From Cyclobacteriaceae bacterium (GTDB taxonomy: Bacteria; Bacteroidota; Bacteroidia; Cytophagales; Cyclobacteriaceae), in contig VFKK01000076.1 of NCBI GenBank assembly GCA_009885605.1, positions 1 through 29,754 on the forward strand: a stretch of DNA of 29,754 bases, written 5' to 3'. The notes under the pieces were generated by a model. The model ran no database searches. It saw only the letters and a list, made by a program, of their open reading frames with translations, and was not told the origin of the DNA. Positions 9,131 through 16,980 of this stretch are shown in pieces (the first letter of the stretch is position 1; every line of letters begins with the position of its first letter). The translations under genes and the position numbers were made by a program.

Positions 9131-9952
9131 ATGTCTGTTCATTCTTCCGCAAACATCAAAAGAATCACCACTCATATTCTTCAGGAAATGAAGAACAGGG
9201 GAGAGAGGATTTCCATGCTCACTGCTTACGATTATTCGATGGCGAGGATTGTGGATGATGCAGGTATTGACATTATATTGGTTGGAGACTCTGCTTCCAA
9301 TGTGATGGCGGGTCATGAGACTACACTTCCGATCACGCTGGATCAAATGATCTATCACGCTTCTGCAGTGGTCCGAGCTGTGAAGCGAGCATTGGTAGTG
9401 GTAGATATTCCTTTTGGGTCCTACCAGGGAAACAGTACGGAAGCGCTTCGGTCTGCGATCCGGATAATGAAAGAATCGGGAGCTCATTCCGTTAAGGTTG
9501 AGGGAGGTTCCGAAATCAAAGAATCAGTCATTCGGATCCTGAGTGCAGGCGTTCCGGTGATGGGACATTTGGGTTTGACTCCTCAATCTATTTATAAGTT
9601 TGGAACCTACACTGTTCGTGCGAAAGAGGAAGCGGAAGCTACCAAGCTCCTGGAAGACGCCCTGATGTTGGAGGCATGTGGATGCTTTGCGATTGTCCTT
9701 GAAAAAATCCCGGCATCACTTGCCAAGAAAGTCGCTGAATCTGTGAACATTCCTGTGATAGGAATCGGAGCCGGTGGTGATGTTGACGGGCAAGTTTTGG
9801 TCATGCATGACATGCTTGGAATAACTCAGGAATTTAAGCCGAGATTCTTACGCCAATACGCAGATTTGGAGGATGTGATGAAAAAAGCCTTCTTACAATA
9901 CATTGAAGACGTCAAGAGTAAGGACTTTCCAAACGAGTCGGAGAGTTATTGA
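9131..9952 (+). CDS. panB: 3-methyl-2-oxobutanoate hydroxymethyltransferase
   Basis: The enzyme transfers a one-carbon unit from methylene-tetrahydrofolate to alpha-ketoisovalerate, giving ketopantoate for pantothenate and coenzyme A. The 273-residue protein has MLTAYDYSMA (29-38), the metal ligands Asp53 (VGDS), Asp92 (VVDIPFGSY) and Glu124 (VKVEGG), GHLGLTPQSI (145-154), the catalytic Glu191 (VLEKIP) and GIGAGGDVDGQVLV. The length is normal. It is the second gene after the PyrR-like gene and is followed at once by a terminator. No panC or panD is present in the window. Confidence 0.97.
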   Translation: MSVHSSANIKRITTHILQEMKNRGERISMLTAYDYSMARIVDDAGIDIILVGDSASNVMAGHETTLPITLDQMIYHASAVVRAVKRALVVVDIPFGSYQGNSTEALRSAIRIMKESGAHSVKVEGGSEIKESVIRILSAGVPVMGHLGLTPQSIYKFGTYTVRAKEEAEATKLLEDALMLEACGCFAIVLEKIPASLAKKVAESVNIPVIGIGAGGDVDGQVLVMHDMLGITQEFKPRFLRQYADLEDVMKKAFLQYIEDVKSKDFPNESESY

Positions 9953-9974
9953 ATATTTTCCTAAAGCCTAATAT

Positions 9975-10002
9975 AAGAGCACTTTTGGTGCTCTTTTTTT
10001 TT
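9975..10002 (+). terminator. Intrinsic terminator after panB
   Basis: AAGAGCAC (9975-9982) pairs with GTGCTCTT (9988-9995) around a five-base loop, followed by an unbroken T run to 10002. It sits 23 bases after the panB stop. Confidence 0.9.
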
Positions 10003-10022
10003 AAAATACGGAAAAAGGCGTA

Positions 10023-10053
10023 TTCCCGGGGTTGATTGAAGAGGGTAGTTTTG
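10023..10053 (+). promoter_or_regulatory. Bacteroidota-type promoter for the beta-propeller gene
   Basis: TTC at 10023-10025, 20 bases, then a perfect TAnnTTTG (TAGTTTTG, 10046-10053). The ATG is at 10071, which gives a leader of about 10 bases. This also argues against the upstream TTG at 10032 as a start, since it lies inside the promoter. Confidence 0.5.
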
Positions 10054-10070
10054 ATCTAAACTATTTTTCA

Positions 10071-11954
10071 ATGAAAAACCAATACACAATCACTTCAAAA
10101 ATAATCCTGAGCATGATTCTATTCATGACGATTGGGATGGAGAGTTTCGGCCAGGATCCGGCTTGGAAATTAACAATGGAGAAAGGAGTCGAGTGGACCA
10201 AGTACACACCAAACAAAATTCTTTTGGTAGGGAGTTCTGACTGGGGACTTCATGGAGTAGATGCTGTTACCGGTGAGTTGCTTTGGTCCAACGAAGATTT
10301 GTACAATTCTGCAAAAGCACTGAAAGGTCCCGATGGTAAAAAATTGGGTTACACCGCGGATTTGATTCGGGTTTTGGTCGATGAAGAGCACCCGGAATTT
10401 TCAGATTTCGCTGTCATTAAGTACACGGATAATATTGCTGTAAAAAACTTTGTGGTGATCAATATCAGGACTGGAGAATTGATCATAAATCCTAAGTTGG
10501 CAGGTATGCCCGTGGTTAAGGTAATCGGTCCGGAAGTGGCAACTTTCAACTACAATGGATCCGACTATATCCCTCAGTTGGGTGGTGTGATCATCACAGC
10601 AAATTTCCCTGATTATACCAAAGCAGGAAGTCCTGAAAATCAGATTACAAAGTTTATTGACCTGAAAACCGGGAAAATTGCCTGGGAAAGCTCGGAGATT
10701 TCTTCCGCTTTTTTGCCAGTAGTCACAGACGATGGTAATATTCTAATGATTGGAAATAAAAATGCTGCCAAACTGGAATCCAAAACCGGTAAGATAATCT
10801 GGTCATACGAGGTGGCTGATGCGAAAAATAATTTTGAGGCTTTCGATGCGGATATCAAATTGACAGAAGGGTATTTCTATCAGAAAAAAAATAATGCTGG
10901 CGTAGTAACTGCTGTTGACCTTAAAACAGGTAAGCAGAAATGGGAGAAACCACTTTCAACAAAAGATGCCCCGATATTGACTGCGGAGAATTTTGGTGTA
11001 ATCGTGGCAGACGAGAAAGATTTCACTCTTTTCGAATCTGAAACAGGATCTGTAAAATGGACTGCGAAAAAACTGTCAGGAATCGTCGTCGACTTGGGTA
11101 AAGATCATGGCATCGCGGTGGGCGAAAAATATAAATATCTCACCGTTTTGGATAAGGAAACTGGTGCTGAGAAATGGTCACAAAAAATCAAGGGAATCCA
11201 AATCGATCAGTTAACAGGGGCAGGTATCATGTATCGGGATGAGGTAGGAAGTATTGGACTGTTTGGATTTGATGGACAGCCTGTTTGGGCGGGAAAAGAC
11301 ATGATCAAAGGAGATGTGGTATTGAGAGCAAAACCATCACTTGACAAAGAAGTATTTTATGCGGACGAGACTATTTACATGGTTAACCTGGTGAATGGAG
11401 AAAAAAGAGTGATCCAGAGCAATGTCGAGTTTGAAGAAAAGGAGGTTCCAGATAACCTGGAATTCACAGGTACAAACTTTGTTCTTTCATCCAGCCAAAA
11501 CATGATGGGGTTTGATGAAAATGGCGAGACACTTTACTTAGATCATTGGCCTTCTCCGAAGATAAGTTTGGCAGGAAGAATAGCGATGCGAACCATGCAA
11601 GTAGCAATGATAGCAATGTCTGCTTCAGCGGGTTTTAATGAAGGCTATGCAGGCAGTACTACCTCCCTTGGAAAGCAATACGGTCAACAGCGGGAGTTTT
11701 ACGAAGATATGGGCAGTGCCTTTTCAGATGTTGCCAACAAACGATTCAAAGCAACTATTTCCAGAGGTATCTACAACTTTATTCTAACTGACGTCGGAGA
11801 AGGTGTTGGACTGGTAAAAGTGGATAAGATAAGCGGTAAAGAATCCGGTAAAATAGTCCTGAATGACAAAGAACCGGTCTTTGATTCTGATCCTGAAAAC
11901 GGAATGATATTCTACAAGCCAAGCAATAAAGAAGTGTTTGGATATGTATTCTAG
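10071..11954 (+). CDS. Secreted PQQ-binding-like beta-propeller repeat protein
   Basis: A 627-residue protein starting at ATG 10071; the in-frame TTG at 10032 falls in the promoter. A signal peptide spans roughly residues 1-28 (hydrophobic stretch ending SFGQ). At least six repeats carry the PQQ-propeller pattern of acidic-x-x-TGxxxW: VDAVTGELLW, DLKTGKIAW, ESKTGKIIW, DLKTGKQKW, ESETGSVKW, DKETGAEKW. These pack beta blades and do not prove PQQ binding. Near residues 500-565 a Met/Ala-rich, probably helical segment interrupts the last blades. It is transcribed alone between two terminators. I do not know its function; a periplasmic or surface scaffold is a guess. Confidence 0.82.
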   Translation: MKNQYTITSKIILSMILFMTIGMESFGQDPAWKLTMEKGVEWTKYTPNKILLVGSSDWGLHGVDAVTGELLWSNEDLYNSAKALKGPDGKKLGYTADLIRVLVDEEHPEFSDFAVIKYTDNIAVKNFVVINIRTGELIINPKLAGMPVVKVIGPEVATFNYNGSDYIPQLGGVIITANFPDYTKAGSPENQITKFIDLKTGKIAWESSEISSAFLPVVTDDGNILMIGNKNAAKLESKTGKIIWSYEVADAKNNFEAFDADIKLTEGYFYQKKNNAGVVTAVDLKTGKQKWEKPLSTKDAPILTAENFGVIVADEKDFTLFESETGSVKWTAKKLSGIVVDLGKDHGIAVGEKYKYLTVLDKETGAEKWSQKIKGIQIDQLTGAGIMYRDEVGSIGLFGFDGQPVWAGKDMIKGDVVLRAKPSLDKEVFYADETIYMVNLVNGEKRVIQSNVEFEEKEVPDNLEFTGTNFVLSSSQNMMGFDENGETLYLDHWPSPKISLAGRIAMRTMQVAMIAMSASAGFNEGYAGSTTSLGKQYGQQREFYEDMGSAFSDVANKRFKATISRGIYNFILTDVGEGVGLVKVDKISGKESGKIVLNDKEPVFDSDPENGMIFYKPSNKEVFGYVF

Positions 11955-12000
11955 AATCCTTACAAATTATAATCCGGGGTATTTATCAGGGGAGTGGCTT

Positions 12001-12042
12001 ATAACCAGAAAGACCGGCCATATAGCCGGTCTTTCTGGTTAT
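12001..12042. terminator. Bidirectional hairpin between convergent genes
   Basis: A perfect 18-base-pair stem (12001-12018 with 12025-12042) encloses a six-base loop, CATATA. It lies between the stop of the beta-propeller gene (11954) and the stop of the GH57 gene (12066), so it can serve both strands. A strong T run is missing on either side. Confidence 0.8.
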
Positions 12043-12065
12043 TGATAGGGGTTTTTATCAGGTAC

Positions 12066-13277
12066 TTATTTGGAAGCCTCCTGTAAACTGGCTTTTTCCT
12101 TTATTCTTATCATAAAGTCACTCAGCACATTCATGTAATTGATAAATGCATCGTAAGGGGAGTCGTATGGACTGAAGTAAGCGTGAATATCTCCATCGGA
12201 GAAGAATTTGGTACACATATAATAGAAGTGATCCGAAGTCTGGAGGAAATTCCAATCCCGCTGAATCTCTTCATCATCGATGGTATTTACCAGTTTTTCC
12301 AATTCATACAAACGATCAAAGGCTTCGTCCTGAAGATCATTTCCCAACCAAGCTGTCAAGTCACGCTCTTCATCCGCCCATGAAATAGGAATCGGAACAT
12401 GGATTTTTCCAATCGGTGGGATTTTGGCAATCACCTCAGATGGAGTGGAAAAGGAATAGTGTGAATTTTTGAAAACGGCCTCAGGAAGGTGCTTCATAAA
12501 TTCGAAGATCCCGGTCTCTGCCCATTGGTGCTCTCCAAAGGTCTCGTAATCCATGAAAAGGTTGATCACCTCTTCATCTTCCGGAGCGCTGTTGATCCAT
12601 TTGACAAACTTGTCTGTTGTCAATGGATAGTCTTCCCAGGTTCTGTTCCCAAATCTAAAAGCAATGTCATCGCTGAGTCTGAAGTTTTTCAGCAGGACTT
12701 TAAGCTTTGGCTCAATGCTGTTACAATAAACGTAATTAGGGCTTTTCCAACCCAAAATATGCTTAGCACCTTCAGTTAAAATCCCTTCGTAGCCTAATTC
12801 AGCAACCATCGCACCGATTTGATCGGAGTAGATCAACTCTGTATTTCTAAAAACTTTTGGAGTATAGCCATTGAAAAGTTCACTGATTTTAGCCTGATGT
12901 TTTTTGACTAGTTTGTGAAACTCTTCTTTGCTTTTCAGTGCTGCAAGGGAGTGCGCGTAAGTTTCGTTTAGAAGTTCTACATGCCCGGTAGCAACTAACT
13001 TTTGGAAACTTTCTAACACATCAGGAGCATAAGCTTCCATTTGTTCTAGGAAAGTACCGGAGATAGAAAAGCTGACTTTGAAAGCGCCATTGTACTTGTT
13101 GATCAGATCCAATAGTAAGGCGTTCATAGGTAAGTAGCACTTTTGAGCCACTTTTCTCATAATACTTCTGTTGGAGAAATCATCCCAATAATGATGATCC
13201 TCTCCTATGTCAAAAAAGCGATAAGGTTTGAGCCTGACCGGCTGATGAACTTGAAAGTAGAAGCAGATGGTTCTCAT
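12066..13277 (-). CDS. Glycoside hydrolase family 57 (alpha-amylase/glucanotransferase type)
   Basis: I chose the ATG at 13277, giving 403 residues; a longer frame from 13337 adds 20 residues that only overlap the upstream gene. The start shares ATGA with the stop of the glycosyltransferase gene, so coupling is likely. GH57 regions are visible: HQP at 11-13, GHVELLNETYAHS (98-110), RNTELIY with the likely nucleophile Glu147, and FMDYETFGEHQ (241-251) with the likely acid Asp243. A helical tail follows. GH57 enzymes act on alpha-1,4-glucans by hydrolysis, transfer or branching, and the exact activity cannot be told here. It is the third gene of the glycogen operon and has no signal peptide, so it is cytosolic. 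Confidence 0.92.
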   Translation of the reverse strand: MRTICFYFQVHQPVRLKPYRFFDIGEDHHYWDDFSNRSIMRKVAQKCYLPMNALLLDLINKYNGAFKVSFSISGTFLEQMEAYAPDVLESFQKLVATGHVELLNETYAHSLAALKSKEEFHKLVKKHQAKISELFNGYTPKVFRNTELIYSDQIGAMVAELGYEGILTEGAKHILGWKSPNYVYCNSIEPKLKVLLKNFRLSDDIAFRFGNRTWEDYPLTTDKFVKWINSAPEDEEVINLFMDYETFGEHQWAETGIFEFMKHLPEAVFKNSHYSFSTPSEVIAKIPPIGKIHVPIPISWADEERDLTAWLGNDLQDEAFDRLYELEKLVNTIDDEEIQRDWNFLQTSDHFYYMCTKFFSDGDIHAYFSPYDSPYDAFINYMNVLSDFMIRIKEKASLQEASK

Positions 13278-14560
13278 GGTTTCTGGGATAATGTATTTGA
13301 ATAGACTTTGACAAGTTTGGCAGCCACATGCTCCCATTTCAATTTTTTCAATTCTTTGGTTCCCAAATCTTTAAACATTCGGGAGATACCGTCGTAATGA
13401 AGAAGCGCAAATATGGCATCAGCCATAGAATCTATGTCCCAAAAATCAACCTTGATTGCATTGTTAAGGACTTCGGCTACCCCTGATTGCTTGGAAATGA
13501 TTACCGGCGTGTTATGACGGACGGCTTCCAAAGGAGAAATTCCAAAAGGCTCAGATACCGATGGCATCACATAAACATCACTGATCGCATACATATGATC
13601 TACATCATCTCCTTTCAAGAATCCGGTGAAGTGGAACTTCGTTCCCATTCGGAGTTCTGCCACCCGGTCGACCATCCTGTTGAGTAAGTCACCGTTGCCA
13701 GCCATCACAAAGCGAACATTTGGATCCCTCTCAATTACTTTTTTGGCGGCTTCCACGAAGTATTCCGGACCTTTTTGAAAGGTAATTCTTCCCAGGAAAG
13801 TCACGATTTTCTCAGGGACTTTTTTCTCATAGTGCGATTTGATAATACTCGCATCCAATACCGCATTGTGTACTACCGTTACTTTGCTGGCGGGTACGCC
13901 GTATTTCTTTACGATGATATTCTTGGTCAGTTGGCTTACTGCCAACACATGGTCAGCGGCATGCATTCCGGCCCTTTCAATATCATATACCACCTGATTA
14001 ACAGTCTCACCGGATCGGTCAAATTCTGTTGCATGCACGTGAGCGATCAATGGTTTTCCGCTGATCTCTTTCGCGGCGATTCCTGCAGGAAAAGACAACC
14101 AATCGTGCGCATGGATAATATCGAATTCCTTGTCTTTAGCTATTTGAGCGGCTACCAAGGCATATCTGGAAACTTCCATCATGAGGTCTTTGCCATACTT
14201 TCCGCTAAACTCAAATTTATTAGAAAAGACACTTTCTGCCACGTCCGTTCGGTCATGCATTGAAGCATCCGTGTATTTTTTAAATTGCTCAGGTCCGAGG
14301 TAAGGAACCAAAAAGCTACTCACTTCGAGGTAAGTGAGGTTTTTCCAGAATTTTTTAAATCTTCTTTCACGGTAATCGATGGTTACATCGCTTGCGTTGA
14401 CAAAATCTGCCAGTGGTTCTTCATCCCCCCAAAGTTTTGGGACAACAAAAATGATGTCCTGCTTGTGATGCGCAAGACCTTTGACCAGCCCATAACAGGC
14501 TGTGCCCAATCCTCCGGAAATATGAGGTGGGAATTCCCACCCAAACATTAGCACTTTCAT
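13274..14560 (-). CDS. GT4 glycosyltransferase, glycogen synthase-like
   Basis: A 428-residue GT-B enzyme. The N-terminal SGGLGT (15-20) follows the GWEFPPHISGG pattern of nucleotide-sugar or glycogen synthase-type transferases. The C-terminal donor site has GRITFQKGPE with Lys263 and the EX7E motif with Glu337 and Glu345 (EPFGISPLE). It lies ten bases after the debranching enzyme gene and overlaps the GH57 gene by four bases, which points to alpha-glucan chain extension in glycogen metabolism. Donor choice (ADP-glucose or UDP-glucose) cannot be read from the sequence. No glgC is present in the window. Confidence 0.9.
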   Translation of the reverse strand: MKVLMFGWEFPPHISGGLGTACYGLVKGLAHHKQDIIFVVPKLWGDEEPLADFVNASDVTIDYRERRFKKFWKNLTYLEVSSFLVPYLGPEQFKKYTDASMHDRTDVAESVFSNKFEFSGKYGKDLMMEVSRYALVAAQIAKDKEFDIIHAHDWLSFPAGIAAKEISGKPLIAHVHATEFDRSGETVNQVVYDIERAGMHAADHVLAVSQLTKNIIVKKYGVPASKVTVVHNAVLDASIIKSHYEKKVPEKIVTFLGRITFQKGPEYFVEAAKKVIERDPNVRFVMAGNGDLLNRMVDRVAELRMGTKFHFTGFLKGDDVDHMYAISDVYVMPSVSEPFGISPLEAVRHNTPVIISKQSGVAEVLNNAIKVDFWDIDSMADAIFALLHYDGISRMFKDLGTKELKKLKWEHVAAKLVKVYSNTLSQKP

Positions 14561-14570
14561 AAAAAGTAAA

Positions 14571-16487
14571 TTATATCCTTTTGACCAAGTCCATCATTCG
14601 GAGAAGCTCTGCTACGCTCCAAGCTTGCGAAACTGCACCCTTGGGACGATGAGGAGGATCTCCATCGTAAATCTCTGCTACGGTACCAATTCCATATTGG
14701 GTCATCACACCATCAAACTCTTTGATAATCTTTTGGACAAAGTTCAAAGCTGATTTTCCATGAAGCTTCAGGTAACCTTCCACAAAATGTCCCAAAGGCC
14801 ACGCCCAGACAGTACCGTTGTGGTATGCCAAATCGCGGTTGATTTGATTTCCAAAATAATATCCTTTGTATCCGGGATCATCCGGTGAAAGTGATCTTAG
14901 GCCCCTTGTGGTCAAAAGTTTAGACTTGACGATTTCCAGAATCATGTCATTCTGGTTTTCACTTAACATGGTGTAGGGCAGAGATGTAGCAAAGACCATG
15001 TTTGGACGAATCGACCAATCTGTTTCCTGACCATCCACTACATCCGCAAGATAACCATATTCCGAAGACCAAAACTCCCGCTCGAAAGATTCTCTGACCA
15101 CCGCTGCAAATGTGGCGATTTCCTCATCTTTTGTAAGTTCGTAATAGAAGCAAAGCGCATTGTACCAAAGCGCTTGGATTTCCACCGGACAACCTGTTCG
15201 GGGAGTTACAGGTCCATTTGGAGTGACGGCATCCATCCAGGTAAGTGCAATTCCTTCCTGACCTCCATAAATCAAACCATTGTCCAGAGCATGAATATTG
15301 AAATCTGTTCCTGCTCGATAGCCATCAATAATTCCTTTCAGTTTACTCAGATATCTGTCTTTAACAATCTTGGTATCTCCTGTGAAAAATATGTACTGCT
15401 GAAGCGACCAGAAATACCAAAGAGGGGCATCCATCGAATTCATATTGCTCATCACTCCGCTTCCCACATTTGGGAACAATGCGCCATGAAGATCTTTGGA
15501 CATAGTGTCCATGATATCTAAAAAAGTCTGATTTTCACCTACCGCGAGAGTCAGACCTGGGGAGGCTACAAATGTGTCTCTGCCCCACCATCCAAACCAC
15601 GGGTAGCCCGCAATCACGCGCGTGTCCCCATCTCTTAATCGTATAAATTGAGCAGCGGAGTTTTTCAGGCAGTTTTCAAAATTATTCCGGGGAGTTCTTC
15701 GGGCGATTTCTTTATCAAAAGCTGCTTGTCTTGTTTTTGGATCTGCTTCTGTAAGGCCTGCGGAAAAGATAACCGATTCCCCTTTTTTGATTTCAAATTC
15801 AAAATATCCGGGAACATAAAGGTCCTCCTGATAATCATAGCCTCTTTCCCTCTCTTGGATGTATTCAATATTATAGTACCAATCCGGAGCCGGCACGAAT
15901 TCACATTTCTTGTTTAACTGAAGATAAAGAGGATCATAGACTTCGTAAAGCCTGAACATGGCTCCATGAGGAACCTTTTCAAATTTCTTATTGATAATGG
16001 TATTTGCTTTTGATAAATCATGATACCCTCTGAACGCCAGAAAAGGGGCTATCCTGATTTTAGTGGGCGAATGAGCCTCAAGTAGCGTGTATTTGATCAT
16101 AAGGCGATCCCGATTGGTATCGAGGATCAACTCCTTTTGAAGTAAAACACCTCCCACCCGGTAGGTTAATTTAGGGATGGGCTCAGAATCAAAATCTTCC
16201 AGATACTTATGCCCTCTTGGGGAGTAGTTTCCTGGGAATTTGCTGATCCCCAAGTTAAAACTAGCGCCATGCTGGATCACTGTCTCATGGACAGTTGACA
16301 GCATCACGTGGTTTTGGGCGTCTATTTGAGGCTGAGGTACAACTAGCAAGCCATGATATTTCCGCGTGTTACAGCCTATGATCGTGGTACTTGTATAGGT
16401 TCCTGAGCGATTAGTCCTAATAATCTCTCTGTCAAGAGAATAATTAAGGTTAATCAGTTGGGTTTTATCGAAATGAATGTAACTCAT
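14571..16487 (-). CDS. Glycogen debranching enzyme (archaeal/bacterial amylo-alpha-1,6-glucosidase type)
   Basis: A 638-residue protein. The N-terminal beta domain carries NTRKYHGLLV (40-49), a hallmark of this family. The (alpha/alpha)6 barrel starts near residue 290 with AGYPWFGWWGRDTF, then GGQEGIALTWMDA and QINRDLAYHNGTVWAWPLG, all close to the active site. It removes alpha-1,6 branches from glycogen in the cytosol; there is no signal peptide. It is the first gene of the minus-strand operon with the GT4 and GH57 genes. Upstream lies the terminator of a small gene, and no good TAnnTTTG element was found before its ATG. Confidence 0.95.
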   Translation of the reverse strand: MSYIHFDKTQLINLNYSLDREIIRTNRSGTYTSTTIIGCNTRKYHGLLVVPQPQIDAQNHVMLSTVHETVIQHGASFNLGISKFPGNYSPRGHKYLEDFDSEPIPKLTYRVGGVLLQKELILDTNRDRLMIKYTLLEAHSPTKIRIAPFLAFRGYHDLSKANTIINKKFEKVPHGAMFRLYEVYDPLYLQLNKKCEFVPAPDWYYNIEYIQERERGYDYQEDLYVPGYFEFEIKKGESVIFSAGLTEADPKTRQAAFDKEIARRTPRNNFENCLKNSAAQFIRLRDGDTRVIAGYPWFGWWGRDTFVASPGLTLAVGENQTFLDIMDTMSKDLHGALFPNVGSGVMSNMNSMDAPLWYFWSLQQYIFFTGDTKIVKDRYLSKLKGIIDGYRAGTDFNIHALDNGLIYGGQEGIALTWMDAVTPNGPVTPRTGCPVEIQALWYNALCFYYELTKDEEIATFAAVVRESFEREFWSSEYGYLADVVDGQETDWSIRPNMVFATSLPYTMLSENQNDMILEIVKSKLLTTRGLRSLSPDDPGYKGYYFGNQINRDLAYHNGTVWAWPLGHFVEGYLKLHGKSALNFVQKIIKEFDGVMTQYGIGTVAEIYDGDPPHRPKGAVSQAWSVAELLRMMDLVKRI

Positions 16488-16542
16488 ATGGAAAATTGTA
16501 AGCTGTTAAAAATAGAGTTTTGAACTGATAAGAAAAATGAAA

Positions 16543-16577
16543 TGCAAAAAAATAAAGGTTACGTTGCCATAACCTTT
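16543..16577 (-). terminator. Intrinsic terminator upstream of the glycogen operon
   Basis: Read on the minus strand, AAAGGTTA and TAACCTTT (16570-16577 and 16554-16561) pair across an eight-base loop, followed by a seven-base U run (16552-16546). It ends whatever is transcribed from 16596-16736, and so supports that small reading frame as a real gene. Confidence 0.75.
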
Positions 16578-16595
16578 TATAAAAACTGTAAATAG

Positions 16596-16736
16596 TTAGG
16601 AAAGAAGTGCTTCTTTTTGGATTTCCTCAAAGATCTTGAGTGATTCCTCAAACTTTATCATATAGTTTTTAGCCATTCCGAGGTTAACTGGCTTCAATAC
16701 TGGGAATTTCGGAGAAGATTTGAATAAAGTAAACAT
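16596..16736 (-). CDS. Possible small protein, 46 residues, unknown function
   Basis: The frame starts at ATG 16736 and ends at TAA 16596, in the 340-base stretch between the debranching enzyme gene and tRNA-His. The product begins MFTLFKSSPKFPVLKPV and ends with an amphipathic, charged helix-like run (KFEESLKIFEEIQKEALLS). It has no signal peptide, Cys or known motif. A terminator follows 19 bases after the stop and another terminator lies upstream, which would make it a separate transcription unit. No convincing promoter or ribosome binding site was found. It could be a chance frame. Confidence 0.45.
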   Translation of the reverse strand: MFTLFKSSPKFPVLKPVNLGMAKNYMIKFEESLKIFEEIQKEALLS

Positions 16737-16798
16737 CTCAAGTTGGTTTAAGGCAGAGTCAATTTGTCAAATGCTATGCCAAAAATTCCCCATATAAT

Positions 16799-16826
16799 GC
16801 AAAAAACCCCTCTAGTTGAGGGGTTT
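16799..16826 (-). terminator. Terminator of tRNA-His
   Basis: A ten-base-pair stem (AAAACCCCTC at 16802-16811 with GAGGGGTTTT at 16817-16826) with loop TAGTT lies directly after the tRNA 3' end. Five U residues follow on the minus strand. Confidence 0.85.
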
Positions 16827-16827
16827 T

Positions 16828-16903
16828 GGGTGAAAGACCGGGTTCGAACCGGCGACCTCTGGATCCACAAACCAGCGCTCTAACCAGCTGAGCTACAATC
16901 ACC
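16828..16903 (-). tRNA. tRNA-His (anticodon GTG)
   Basis: The minus strand reads GGTGATTGTAGCTCAGC, a D arm, the anticodon loop TTGTGGA with GTG, then GGTTCGAACCC in the T arm and CTTTCACC at the 3' end. An extra G at -1 and a C at the discriminator position 73 are the known identity marks of tRNA-His. CCA is not encoded. The acceptor strands GTGATTG and CTTTCAC leave two adjacent U-U mismatches at 5-68 and 6-67. A strong promoter and a terminator flank the gene. Confidence 0.93.
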
Positions 16904-16941
16904 GTGTGGACCATTTGGGAGAGATATTCTCAAATGGTTTG

Positions 16942-16972
16942 CAAAAGTAATAATTTAGGCCACTTAGCGCAA
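16942..16972 (-). promoter_or_regulatory. Promoter of tRNA-His
   Basis: On the minus strand, TTG (16972-16970), 20 bases, then TACTTTTG (16949-16942) followed by C: a full match to the Bacteroidota TAnnTTTG consensus. It lies 39 bases before the tRNA. The leader between them contains a near-perfect inverted repeat, CCATTTG/CAAATGG (16911-16937). Confidence 0.65.
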
Positions 16973-16980
16973 GACAGGAT

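Noticed and set aside
13278..13337. A longer GH57 start at 13337 adding Cys-rich residues
   Set aside because: It overlaps the glycosyltransferase gene by 64 bases, while ATG 13277 gives the typical ATGA overlap and starts right at the family's first strand.
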